From the NCBI GenBank assembly GCA_016710075.1, contig JADJLO010000014.1, forward strand, positions 1-22,325: a DNA stretch of 22,325 nt. The letters are read 5' to 3'. The position numbers and the translations under genes are program-made. The notes under the pieces were generated by a model that worked only from the letters and a program-made list of their open reading frames with translations, was not told where the DNA came from and ran no database searches. The stretch's first letter is position 1; every line of letters starts with the position of its first letter. Positions 1-9,498 of the stretch are shown piece by piece. This DNA comes from Acidobacteriota bacterium. GTDB taxonomy: Bacteria > Acidobacteriota > Blastocatellia > RBC074.

Positions 1-1756
1 GCCCGCGAAGAGCAACGTTTTGGTCAATAGCGTAGCGATGCGCCCCATCGAACCCAGCGGGCCGAGGTTGAGATGTTTGATCGCCGCATTATTTCGCGGC
101 TCCTCTACCCACCGGCGTCATCCAGCGAATTTCGCCTCCGATTGAGATCAATGGCTGTGATGCGTCCGTAGGAGTGCTTGAATAACGGCAACCCGCGCGG
201 TTCGAGATGAGTCCGCCACCCGCGATTTCAGCGGAAAAATCGATTCACTGCCAGCACTCGCCCAAGGCCGAGCGCCAGCGGCAGCGTGGCGACGGCACGT
301 AGAGCATTCCGGTTTCGGGGTCAAGATGCCGCGCCATTCCAGTTCGCGCCACCCAGCACGCCGGCATGAAGATCACTGGGGTTGTCTTCAATCGGCGTGA
401 AGAGCGGTCCCTGATCGAATTTCTTCACGTCGTCGAGAGCCTCTGCGCGCAGTGCCCGGCGTAAAATCAATCAGGTCGTCAACCGTCGCCTTTGGCGGTC
501 AAACGGCGGCAGCTTCGTTGGAAGGGTTGCAGTGGGCGACGTCGTTCACGGTCAATTTGAGACTGTGGCACAGAGCGTTCTACAATCGGCCAGACGAGAT
601 TGCCGGTAACGCGATCAAAGACAAAGAAGAAACCCCTGTTTTGTGACTTGCGCGACGGCCTTGACGGGCGGCCATTGACCTTGATGTCGAGTCAAGTTCG
701 GCGCTGCGGGGTGGTCATAATCTCAAATGCCGTGATGGACCATTTGAAATGCCAAATGCGCTTGCCGGTCTTGGCATCTTCCGGACAGACCAGGCTGTCG
801 CCGAATAAGCCGTCGCCCGTGTCGTCCGCCGCCAAAAAGTTGTTGGTCGGCGCTCGACCGGCAGGTAAACATAACCGGAGTTCATCATCGGCGCTCATCC
901 GAGCCCAGTACATTCGCGCTGCCGGTGTACTTCCACGAATCTTTGAGCCAGGTCTCATTCGCCGAACTCGCCCCTTGCGGTGCACCGTATGAAATGTCCA
1001 GAGCAACTTGCCGGCGCGCGCGTCGAAGCCGCGCACATCGCCCGGCGGCATCTCGCGCGTTTTGCTGCGATCTTTGATGTAACTGCCGACGATGACTACA
1101 TCGCGACACACCAGCGGCGTGTTGATGTGTGACCGTAGAGATCCGCAGGCCCCGCAGATCTCTCGATAGAGGCCAATTCTTAAGCAGATTGACTTCACCA
1201 TTTTCGCCAAACTGCGCGAGCTTCTTCCCGGTCTCGGCATCCATGGCGATCAGCGTCGACTGTCGCCGGTTGCGATGAATGATCCTGGCTTCTTCCGCGC
1301 TCCAATAAGCTACCCCGCGATGTGATGAAGCCTTTGATGGTTATGAATTTGACGCGCCACGTCTCCGGATCGAAGCGAATCTATTTGCGCACCAGTCGCA
1401 GCCTCTGATCGCCGCCACCTGCGACATCGCCGTGCTGGTGTAAAGCACGCCGCCAATCATCAAGGGCGTCACCTGGAATTCACCCGGACGCAAATCAGGA
1501 TATTGCTTTGAGAACTGGTGCCATCGGGCGATTCCCATTTCCACGCGACCTGCAAACGCTGCACATTCTGCTGATTGATTTGATCGAGCCGCGAATATTT
1601 GCCTGAGCGATTATCTCCGCCATATGCCGGCCATTCGCCGATTGAGCCGGCTGAACGAGCAGTGGCGAGAAGCGAACCTGCAACCAGACCTGCCAGCAGA
1701 AGCACAATGACTGTTTGCCAACGTTGAGCGTTCAACAATTGCCGCAACTTCAACAT
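1..1756 (-). pseudogene. PQQ-dependent dehydrogenase (quinoprotein glucose dehydrogenase type), 3' end off the window, frameshifted
   Basis: Likely an exported pyrroloquinoline-quinone dehydrogenase that oxidises sugars or alcohols and passes electrons to the respiratory chain. The N-terminus has a hydrophobic signal or anchor segment (VIVLLLAGLVAGSLLA), then the family opening GEWPAYGGDNRSGKYS and QNVQRLQVAWKWE. Further pieces in other frames match the propeller in order: VTPLMIGGVLYTSTA, IAMDAETGKKLAQFGENG, VCRDVVIVGSYIKDR, DVRGFDARAGKLLWTFHTV, DAKTGKRIWHF, GPLFTPIEDNPSDLHAGV, GGANWNGAA, and near the left edge PLGSMGRIATLLTKTLLFAG. The ATG at 1754-1756 is fixed by an ideal Shine-Dalgarno, AAGGAGG at 1770-1764, seven bases upstream. 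At least six frame breaks, so not translatable as read, but because all blocks are present in order I think sequencing error is likelier than decay. Family is sure; substrate is not. Divergent from the racemase gene. Confidence 0.85.
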
Positions 1757-1902
1757 GGTAATTCCTCCTTTAACATGTGGGTGCGCATACCTGGCAATTG
1801 TCCGCCATTATTCTTCCAAATCAGATCTGTGTCACCGCCGCAATTGCCTGCCTGATATATATTTTTTCTCTGATTATTTGGGAAGGAAACGGCCAACCTG
1901 GA

Positions 1903-1952
1903 TAACCGGCCGGCCGGTTAAACTTATAAGGCAGCAGTAAACAGACTGTCAA
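1903..1952 (-). promoter_or_regulatory. Sigma70-like promoter with palindromic operator, PQQ dehydrogenase gene
   Basis: On the minus strand TTGACA (1952-1947), an 18-base spacer, then TATAAG (1928-1923): 6/6 and 5/6 matches to consensus. Directly downstream, over the predicted start of transcription (about 1916), lies the perfect 18-bp palindrome TAACCGGCCGGCCGGTTA (1903-1920). A palindrome across -10/+1 is the usual place for a repressor operator, and the sequence style suits a TetR-family regulator (inference). The leader to the ATG would be about 160 bases. The same core occurs in the promoter at 9433-9462. Confidence 0.7.
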
Positions 1953-2070
1953 GCTGCTTTGCCCGCAACGCACGGCAATAAAGTTCAATAAAGATTCATT
2001 CTTGATTGTTGATTGCGATCTGACGGATACTTTCATTCATGCAGGACTTATATTTTCAATTGAGCAGTTA

Positions 2071-2097
2071 GTTAGACTAACCGGAACAGAAAAGGAG
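2071..2097 (+). promoter_or_regulatory. Leader of the racemase gene: small palindrome, operator-like half-site and RBS
   Basis: GTTAGACTAAC (2071-2081) is an 11-base palindrome. It overlaps ACTAACCGG (2076-2084), which is identical to one side of the operator at 9435-9443. AAAGGAG (2091-2097) follows, six bases before the TTG at 2104, and decides that start. A weak possible promoter is TTGATT (2002-2007), 18 bases, GATACT (2026-2031). Regulatory meaning of the half-site is inference. Confidence 0.4.
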
Positions 2098-2103
2098 CAA
2101 CCG

Positions 2104-3195
2104 TTGGGACCACTCAAAGGAATTCGAATCGTCGAGCCGCAGGGATAGGCCCTAGAACGTTTTAGCGATGATGCTTGCGGATATGGGAGCCGAGATCATT
2201 CGGGTGGATCGCAAGGGGCGAAGTGATCCGCGCGGCAAATACAATGTACTGCTGCGAGGGCGCTCTGTCGATCGGGGTTGATTTGAAAACGCCGGGCGGT
2301 GTTGAAACGGTGCTCAAACTTACTGGAAAGGCCGATGCGTTGATCGAGGGATTTCGACCCGGAGTCATGGGTGTTGACTGGGGCCTGAGGTATGCTTCGC
2401 GCGCCATCCGCGACTGGTCTATGGTCGAATGACAGGCTGGGGTCAGGCAGGGCCGATGGCTCAGGCTGCAGGGCACGACATCAACTACATCAGTCTGAGC
2501 GGCGTATTACACGCGATCGGCAATCGCAATGGCAAGCCTGTGCCTCCGCTCAATCTGGTTGGGGATTTCGGCGGTGGCGGCATGATGCTGGCATTTGGCA
2601 TCGTCTGCGCGCCGCTTGAAGCCAGGCAGTCCGGCAAAGGACAAGTCGTCGATGCCACTAGGACCGATGGTCTGGCGACGCTGATGGCGATCATCTATGG
2701 TCTCAAGGCGATGGGTACCTGGAGCAATGAGCGCGGAACCAATATGCTGGACGGCGGCGCTCATTTTTACGACACCTGCGAATGCTCTGACGGCAAATAT
2801 GTCTCGATCGGCCCGATCGAGCCTCGTGTTCCACGCGATGCCGGTCGAAAAGACCGGCCTTTGACGATCAGTCGCCCGGCACCTACTTGACAAGGCGCGC
2901 TGGCCGGAGTTGAAAGAGCGCCTGACTGCCGTCATTAAACCAAAACGCGCGACGAATGGTGCAGCGCTGGATGGAGGGACTGATATCTGGTTTTGCTCCG
3001 GTGCTTGATCTGACGAAGCTCCGCGACACCCGCACAACGTCGCTCGCACATTTATCGAGATTGACGGTGTCGTGCAGCCGGCGCCTGCACTGCGTTTCAG
3101 CCGCACTTCGCCTGAGATTTCAGGCAGCAGGAAGACACCACGATCTGCTGCGCGACTGGGGTTTAAATTTCGAAGAGACAGGGCCGTTGCAATAA
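2104..3195 (+). pseudogene. Alpha-methylacyl-CoA racemase / CaiB-BaiF family III CoA-transferase, frameshifted
   Basis: Most similar to alpha-methylacyl-CoA racemases, which interconvert (2R)- and (2S)-2-methylacyl-CoA so that branched acids can enter beta-oxidation. Joined frames give the family in order: GPLKGIRIVE, ADMGAEIIRVDRKGRSDPR, SIGVDLKTPGGVETVLKL, ADALIEGFRPGVM, MTGWGQAGPMAQAAGHDINY, LNLVGDFGGGGM, GQVVDAT, GGAHFYDT, ECSDGKYVSIGPIE and FAPVLDL. The catalytic His (in GHDINY) and Asp (in GDFGGG) known from the mycobacterial racemase MCR are present; the conserved YE reads CE here. Length about 360 codons fits the family. Start is TTG at 2104 with AAAGGAG upstream. An in-frame TAG at about 2146 and at least five later shifts break it; these look like sequence errors. 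A CoA-transferase of another specificity is the alternative. First gene of a beta-oxidation cassette. Confidence 0.85.
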
Positions 3196-3322
3196 CACCC
3201 GGCGCTCTCTGCCGGGGCGCTGGAGAGAATTCGGAACAGTTTTCGGTGACTCGTCACCGGTTGGAATCCGCATTACCCGGGATGCCGTAGCAACAATGAA
3301 TACAAGAACAAGGAAATCATCA

Positions 3323-4525
3323 ATGACTGAAGCATATATACGACGTGCAAGTGCACGCCGCGAGGGCGGGGACGATCGAACGGAGTCTTCACGAAGTTCG
3401 CCCGATCGAACTGGCGACACAGGTCCCGGCAAGCCATCTCGCGACCGCAATAATCTCGACACCAGTTATGTAGACGACGTGGTTGGGCAAGGTGCTGCAG
3501 TCGGCGAGCAGGGCGCCGACATTGCGCGAACGGCGGCACTCAATGCCGACTATTCAGAAAATGTCCCGGCAAGCAGCCCAACCGGTTTTGCGCATCAGGG
3601 CTTGAGGCGGTCAACACTGCCGCCGCACAGGTGATGTCAGGGCAATCTGATCTGGCTATCGGCGGAGGAGTCGAACCGATGTCGCGTGTGCCGATGGTGC
3701 ATGACGGAGGCGCGAGGATGATGGGATCCGGCAATCGCCGCGAAGATGTATTTTATTCCTCAGGGAATCAGCGCGCCGATCTGGTGGCAACGAAGTACGG
3801 CTTTCGCGCGAAGACGACGCTTACTCGGTCGAAAGCCAGCGCCGCGCAAAACATGTATGGGACAGCCTATTTCAAACGTTCGATCGTGCCGGCCGAGGAT
3901 CAGATAGGGCGGACGGTGCTCGATAATGACGAATATGCGACCAGGGACGACGATGGAAGATCTGGCGAAGCTCAATCCGGCGTTCACCACTTCCCGGCGA
4001 ACAGGCGGGTTTTGACGCCGTCGCCATTCAGCGCTACCCCCGAAGTCGAACGCATCAACCACGTTCATCACGCAGGCAATTCGAGTGGAATCGTAGATGA
4101 TGCGGCAGCCGTGCTGGCTTGGCAGCAGGGAGACTGGCGAGAAGCTGGGCCTCAAAGCCCGCGCGAGGATCCGCGCCTTCGCCTCAATTGATCGGAACCG
4201 ACAACTATGTTGACCGGCCCTGCACCGGCGACTGAAAGCGTTGAAGCGCGCGGGAATGACGACAAAGGGATATCGAACTCTACGAGCTGAACGAGGTATC
4301 TGCGGCCGTGGTGCTGCGCTACATGCAGGCTCTGGGGCATTCCTCACGACAAGATCAACGTCAACGTAGACGCCATTGCCATGAGGCATCCCCTTGCGCA
4401 ACCGGAGCTTATGATTCTGGGCACGCTGATCGACGAAATGGAACGAGCGGCGCGGCCACTGGTCTGGCCACTCTGTGCGTCGGCGGCGGTGATGGGAACC
4501 CGCGACAATCGTCGAACTGATCTAA
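3323..4525 (+). pseudogene. Acetyl-CoA acyltransferase (thiolase), frameshifted
   Basis: Thiolase, cleaving 3-ketoacyl-CoA with CoA to acetyl-CoA and a shortened acyl-CoA (or the reverse condensation). Pieces in order: DRNNLDTSYVDDVV, GEQGADIARTAALNADYSEN, NRFCASGLEAVNTAA with the nucleophilic Cys codon at 3589-3591, QVMSGQSDLAIGGGVE, MSRVPM, ADLVATKYGF, INHVHHAGNSSGIVD, a remnant of the NEAFA loop, IAM-HP around the active-site His, and LCVGGG near the C-terminus carrying the second catalytic Cys. About 400 codons, the usual length. ATG 3323 has AAGGA nine bases upstream; the ATG at 3296 has none. At least eight frame breaks. The Gly before the active-site His reads Arg, another sign of base errors. 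Sits between racemase and FadJ-like genes, so it probably does the last step of the same beta-oxidation cycle. Confidence 0.85.
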
Positions 4526-4528
4526 AAA

Positions 4529-4645
4529 GAGTTTAAAGTCCAAGGTTGAAAGTTTAAAGAAAAGATCTGCTCCTCGATGGTTCTTTTCACCTCAAATACC
4601 ATGTTACACGACCTTTAAACTTTAAAACTCATAAACTTTAAACTC
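4529..4645. repeat. Inverted repeat made of AGTTTAAAG-like units
   Basis: Fills most of the 153-base gap between thiolase and FadJ-like genes. GAGTTTAAAGT (4529-4539) and AAAGTTTAAAG (4549-4559) return as reverse complements at 4635-4645 and 4613-4623, in mirror order, so the RNA could fold into a long hairpin. Further TTTAAA-type units lie between. Low-complexity intergenic repeats of this kind are dispersed in many bacterial genomes; function unknown. Confidence 0.6.
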
Positions 4646-4678
4646 ATTAAAGTTATTTGGAGATATGGAGAAATAGAG

Positions 4679-6878
4679 ATGACTGGAGAGGACTAATTAC
4701 CATGTTGACGGCGACGGCATTGCCACTTTGACCATAGATTTGAAAGACCTGCCGATGAATGTCATCACGCGCCAGTTTCTGGAAGACCTTGCAGCATCGG
4801 TTGAAAAGGTCAAGCGATCCGGCGGTCAGCGTGCGATCCTGACGTCCGGCAAACCGTCATTTATGGCCGGAGCCGGATTTGAAGGGTGTCAGCGAGCTGT
4901 GAGCGCACGATGCCGAGGCGTTGTACAAAACGGTGATGAGTTTTGTCGGGCTTTTTGACGCGGAAGATGGAGACCTGCGGCATGCCATTTGTGGCGGCGA
5001 TCAACGGTACTGCTTTGGGTGGAGGTCTGGAGATCTGTCTGGTCCCCGCCATTACCGAGTGGCGGCCGATGTACCGGGCAGTTCACCGGGTTACCGGAAG
5101 TGCTTGTCGGCCTTTTTCCGGGCGGCGGTGACGACAGCGATTGCCGCGCCTTTGCGGGCGCGCGAAGCGCCGCAGTTGATGATGCAGGGTACCATCGGAT
5201 GCCGCAGCAGGCTCTCGAAAAAGGCATCATCCACAAGGTCTTGCGACGGGCGAACTTCTGGCCGAGGCCAAACGCTGGCTTCTGGAATCGCCCGACCCGG
5301 AGCAACCCGGGACAAGAAAGGATTCAAAGTGCCGGGAGGCGCTGGTCAGTTCGATCCACGCTTCATCGAAACGTTCATGGTCGGAGCATCCCCCCATGCA
5401 GAAAGAGACCTTTCACAACAACTCCGCGCCGCAGGCGATCATGTCCTGCGTTTACGAAGGGCTGCAGGTCCCGATTGATGCCGGTCTGAGAATCGAACAG
5501 CGATATTTCACCAAACTGCTTCTCGATCCGGTCGCACGAAACATGATCCGCACGGTCTTCGTCAACAAGGGCGCGGCGGACAAGCTGGCACGTCGCCCTA
5601 AAGGTTACGACAAATTGCAGGTTAAAAACTGGGAGTGCTCGGCGCCGGAATGATGGGCGCCGGACTGGCGTATGTAGTGGCGCTGGTCGGCATCGAAGTC
5701 GTGCTGCGGGACCGTGAATTGAGCTTCGCCGAAAGGGCAAGGCTTCAGCGAAAGCCTTCTGGCAAACCGCATCAAAAAGGGCCGACGACGAGGAGAAAGC
5801 CGCGCCGTCCTGTCGCTGATCAAAACCTACGGCGGATTACGCCGATCTTGCCAACTGCGACCTGATCATCGAAGCCGTTTTTGAAAACCGCGAAATCAAG
5901 GCGGACGTGACGCGCAAAAGAAGCGGTTATCCCGGCGACGGCGATCTATGCATCGAACACATCGACTTCGCCGATCACCGGTCTGGCTGAGGCAAGCAGC
6001 AGACCCGCGCAATTCATCGGGCTTCATTTCTTCTCACCTGTTGACAGGATGCCGCCGGTCGAAATATCCCGCGGCAAACTGACCTCTGACGAAACACTGG
6101 CTAAAGCCGATGGATTTTGTCCAGCAGATCAAAAAGACTCCAATTGTCGTCAATGAGAGCCGGGGGTTCTATACCTGCCGCTTTCAGCGGAGCGTATATC
6201 AACGAAGGCACTACCATGCTGCTCGACGCCACCACACCGGCGCTGGATCGAAAACGGCGCCCGGATTGCCGGATGCCGGTAGGTTGCTGGCGATGCGGGA
6301 TGAAGTAAGCATCGATCTCAGTTATCACATTCGGGAACAGACGAAAAAGGATCTCGGATGAGCCTACAAAGCGGCACGGGCGATGGGTGATCACCCTTTC
6401 TTTGCAAAACTGGAACGCGTCGGCAAAAATCAGGTCGCGGAATGTACGAATACCCGGAAGGCGGGAAGAAGTTTTGTGGCCTGATCTGACCAGGCACTTC
6501 CCTGCCGCAGCCGAACAACCACCGGTCGAAGAAGTAAAGAAGCGATTGCTCTACGCTCAGGCTCGATGCCGCTCAACGATGGAACAGAAAGTGCCATGGA
6601 CCTGGCGGACGGCGACGTCGGCGGCGCATGCTCGGTCTTGGATTCCCCTCCATACACCGGCGGACCGCTTTTTTTCGCTGATAGACACTATCGGAACGGC
6701 GAAATTGTCGAAGAGTGCGACCGGATGGGCGCAAAAATATGGACCGCGCTTCACGCCTCCGAAGTTGCTGCGCGATATGGCAGCCAAAGGCGAGATTCGC
6801 CAAGCAAAAAAGAAGATGACGAAACAGACGAAACAAACGAAACAGACGAAAAAAATCCGGGCAGTGAATTCTGATTAA
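4679..6878 (+). pseudogene. FadJ/FadB-type enoyl-CoA hydratase / 3-hydroxyacyl-CoA dehydrogenase, frameshifted
   Basis: Two-domain beta-oxidation enzyme doing hydration of trans-2-enoyl-CoA and NAD-dependent oxidation of the 3-hydroxy product. Hydratase half: IATLTIDLKDLPMNVIT, AILTSGKPSFMAGA, PFVAAINGTALGGGLEICL (oxyanion loop), LPEVLVGLFPGGG. Linker: FIETFMVGAS, RYFTKLLLDPVARNMIRT. Dehydrogenase half: the dinucleotide fold GAGMMGAGLAYVVALVGIEV, LANCDLIIEAVFENREIK, YASNTST-like segment, AQFIGLHFFSPVDRM, FVQQIKKTPIVVN, RGFYT, AYINEGTTML, DEVSIDLSYHIREQTKKDLG. GGAG (4667-4670) lies eight bases before ATG 4679; from it a one-base correction gives a start running into NYHVDGDGIATL. More than a dozen breaks. 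The frame that ends at 6878 runs through a repeat; a more family-like end is FAKQKRR with TGA at 6817-6819. Completes the racemase/thiolase cassette. Confidence 0.85.
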
Positions 6879-6966
6879 TCCCCAACTTACGTACTTTGGG
6901 AATTCTGGACAGTTCGCCGTCTGGATATTTTTCGTCTGTTTCGTTTATTTCGTCTGTTTCGTCATC
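6815..6966. repeat. Long inverted repeat of 9-base ACGAAACAG units
   Basis: Left arm 6815-6858 and right arm 6923-6966 are reverse complements at 42 of 44 bases. Each arm is a tandem of the 9-mer ACGAAACAG / ACGAAACAA. The 64-base centre contains a shorter imperfect dyad around TTACGTA. It begins at what I think is the true stop of the FadJ-like gene and lies between convergent genes, so it could serve as a bidirectional transcript end, though neither side has a plain T-tract terminator. The last codons of the read-through frame (TKQTKQTKQ) are just this repeat translated. Confidence 0.85.
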
Positions 6967-7060
6967 GATTTTTCTTCCTGATCCACTCAACAATTCGATC
7001 AGCGACGTCTTCGCCAGGGTCTTTCGTTAATTGTGAGGGATGGACGCTTAGGAAACACCT

Positions 7061-7092
7061 TGATACTGTTGGCGAATTCGCCAACAGTATCA
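7061..7092. repeat. Perfect 32-bp palindrome related to the 11552-11806 element
   Basis: TGATACTGTTGGCGAA followed by its exact reverse complement. The right half plus flank (7074-7099) is identical over 26 bases, in inverted orientation, to 11552-11577. It lies between the convergent FadJ-like and DUF3604 genes, directly beside the end of the latter. Could be a solo pair of inverted ends of a small mobile repeat, a transcription terminator, or a binding site. Confidence 0.85.
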
Positions 7093-7096
7093 GTAA

Positions 7097-9387
7097 TTAG
7101 CCCTGCCCGATCACCTGATCATTTTGCCGGCGGGGTGTATCTTCTGGCCTGCCCAATCCGATCCAGAACGGGGATGTCCATGCCATGGAGCCATCCACCT
7201 GTGTGACGCGGAGATAATAATATCACCGTCCCGGCTGATTGAGATCCGCCCAGGTGAATTCAGATCCAGCGCGCCGTCGCCCTGCATCAGTTGAATCTGA
7301 ATCGTGTCAATATTCTGAACGATGGTCTGTTCGAAGGTGATCATCCCCTGCTAGAGTTCAGCGAGTCTGACAACATGGCGAACAGCGGGGATGTCGGCGA
7401 CGGGACGCTCCATCATATCGGGAGTTGTCCCGTCTGTCGGGTCGGGTTCGCGTGTGGCCGCCGATTGAACCGTCAGTTCCGTGGCAATGTCGGTCCTTCC
7501 AGCTCCTGCGACCGCGCGTATTGAGCTGGTAATCGAGCCGGTTCGGATTTTGAGCGTTCCGCGCAAAACGATAGCTTTGCGGCTGGGCAAACCACGGCTC
7601 TTTGAAGCCGACCAGCCTTGCCCCTTTGACTTCAATCGAGCCCCGCCAGATGCGTGCAGCCCGCCAAGCTGGCGATTGCCCATTCGAATATCCGGGATGC
7701 CCGTTGTGATTGTCCGAAGCTCCGACGAATCCCACCTCGAATCCGTTCTGCAGATACTTGTTGCCGAAATATTCGAAGGTTCCATGACCTGACTGTATCT
7801 CGGCCAGCCGTTCCATGTCGGCATCGTTGCGATTCCAGTCACCCGACTGGTGAGCGTGCGGAATGATCAGCACCTCTTTCGGGTCGTGCAGAGAACGCAG
7901 TTTTTTATAAAGCTCGTCCAGATCGACAGTCTCCTGCAACGGTGCGCGGCGCGCCTCCGTCGAAGAAAAGAAGACATTGTGATGCCCGCCTATCGGATTG
8001 GATCCGGTCCATTCATATCCAAGAATCGTCGTGAACTTGCCGGGCGACAAATAACGCCTCGTAGCCTCCTGCATCGTCTTCCATTCAAAGTCATCCATCC
8101 ACAGGTCATGCGGAGAGAGTCAGGAAATCGAGCCGCGCGACGTCCCGGCCAAACCGGAAGTAGCCATCGGCCGATCCAGCCTTCAGAGAAACCAGAATGA
8201 CCATGCGTCTCTCCCAGTAAATCCTGTTCGAAGGACTGTCTTCGACCAGGATCGGGTTGCTCTGGCCCGACAGCTTCCCGTCAGCGGATCGGATCTGAAA
8301 CCGATAAACCCCAGGCTTGTCGATCTTCAGACCGGCAAGCACGTTCATTGCCGGGCTGCCGGCGGAAATGTTCTTCAATGGTTGATTGTTGAGCAGGACC
8401 TGATATTCGGGCGTGGTCGCGCTGGACAGGATTCTTGACACGATCTTCACTCCGCACGGCCAGTGCAAAACTCTCGCCGGTTCTGACCACTGAAGGCGCA
8501 ACCGCGTTGACGTATTGAATCTCGGCCGCGCCAAGCACTACGACCGAAGGCCAGGGCGGCGTCATCGGAAACCCTTTCCCTTCCATGTCCAGGTGAATCG
8601 GAAAGAAGACCTGGTCGTTCGAAGCCGGTTGCAGCTTGACGCCCTTTGACCCTTTCGACGTGTCACCATACCTGATCGTCACCGTATCGCCCTTTTTGAG
8701 CGATGTCCCGCGAAGCCTGAAATTCAGGGTCTGGCGCGTGATGAAGCCCGTCCATTGCCCCCAGTCCTTTTCGACTTCAAAACGGGCAGCCGGATTGGAA
8801 CTTCGAATCGTGACGAAATCGTCACCTGCGGCGTCCGTCACCTGCGGAGATGATCCCCTGCCCACAGTCAGAAGCAGTCCGCCGCCTTCAGCCATCGGAA
8901 GTCCGCCGACCGTCCATGTCTGATCAAATGTGACGTAATCACCCGATCGATAAGGTCCAGGCTTCGACAGAGCCAGTTTACCCAGCGCGTCCACCGTCTC
9001 ATCGAGCAGCTTGAATTCGTGAGTGTAGCGCGTGATTTGATCGGATATCGGCCTGAATTGCGCAGCCGCTATATTCGGCTCGGCATTGCGTAGCAGGCGG
9101 AACCATGTGGCAATCCCCGCAGGTATGTCTACCGGAACCTTCCCACCCGTGAGCGCCCATGCATTGACCCATTCCCACAACGTCTGCAGGCGCCCCACCA
9201 GCACCGCCGGCGTTTCCGAAGGCGCCGCAGCTTCCACCTTCAGCTTTTCAACCCGCCCGCGAAGCTCCCGGCTGAGGTAGTCCTTCTTCTGCGCCCTCAT
9301 CAACTGCCCCTGCTGTATCAGAAATACAACTGCTGCAACCAGAATAACCACGGCGATCAGCCGGCCTGTGCGCGATATGGATGACAT
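7097..9387 (-). CDS. DUF3604 (PHP-superfamily, CehA/McbA-like) metallohydrolase, frameshifted
   Basis: Exported or membrane-anchored protein: residues 8-24 form a hydrophobic segment (IAVVILVAAVVFLIQQG). About 300 residues of non-catalytic, beta-rich N-terminal part follow, with EYQVLLNNQPLK and GVYRFQIRSADGKLSGQ leading into the catalytic domain. With single-base corrections that domain reads RIYWGETHGHSGFSEGW (HGH codons at 8205-8197), DFLTLSEHDLW, TTILGYEWTG, GGHHNVFF, IIPHAHQSGDW and VGASDNHNGHPGYSN: the His/Asp metal-ligand set of PHP-type hydrolases. The tail has YYYLRVTQVDGSMAWTSPFW, the usual DUF3604 ending. Reaction unknown. The start is the ATG at 9387 because AGGAGGG lies eight bases upstream; the ATG at 9414 has none. 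Breaks near 8428, 8215, 8190, 8105 and several after 7600; the exact end is uncertain (TAA at 7099-7097 is my best reading). Own promoter with operator at 9433-9462. Confidence 0.8.
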
Positions 9388-9432
9388 CTGCTTACCCTCC
9401 TGACGTGAACTCAAAGCAATTAGACTTACGGC

Positions 9433-9462
9433 ATACTAACCGGCCGGTAGGCATGCAGGCAA
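9433..9462 (-). promoter_or_regulatory. Promoter with ACCGGCCGGT operator, DUF3604 gene
   Basis: On the minus strand TTGCCT (9462-9457), 18 bases, TAGTAT (9438-9433); predicted start of transcription near 9426, leader about 40 bases. The spacer holds the 10-bp palindrome ACCGGCCGGT (9439-9448), the core of the 18-bp operator at 1903-1920. An operator between -35 and -10 would block polymerase, so repression is likely (inference). Confidence 0.55.
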
Positions 9463-9498
9463 GACATCGCCGGCCTTTGCCCCAATGGATTACCGATT

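Noticed and set aside
3198..3216. CCCGGC / GCCGGG hairpin after the racemase stop
   Set aside because: Six-bp stem without a T-tract; too weak to call a terminator inside an apparent operon.
6820..6878. Genuine TKQTKQTKQ tail on the FadJ-like protein
   Set aside because: It is encoded by the 9-base repeat in a shifted frame; another frame gives the family-like end FAKQKRR and a stop at 6817-6819.
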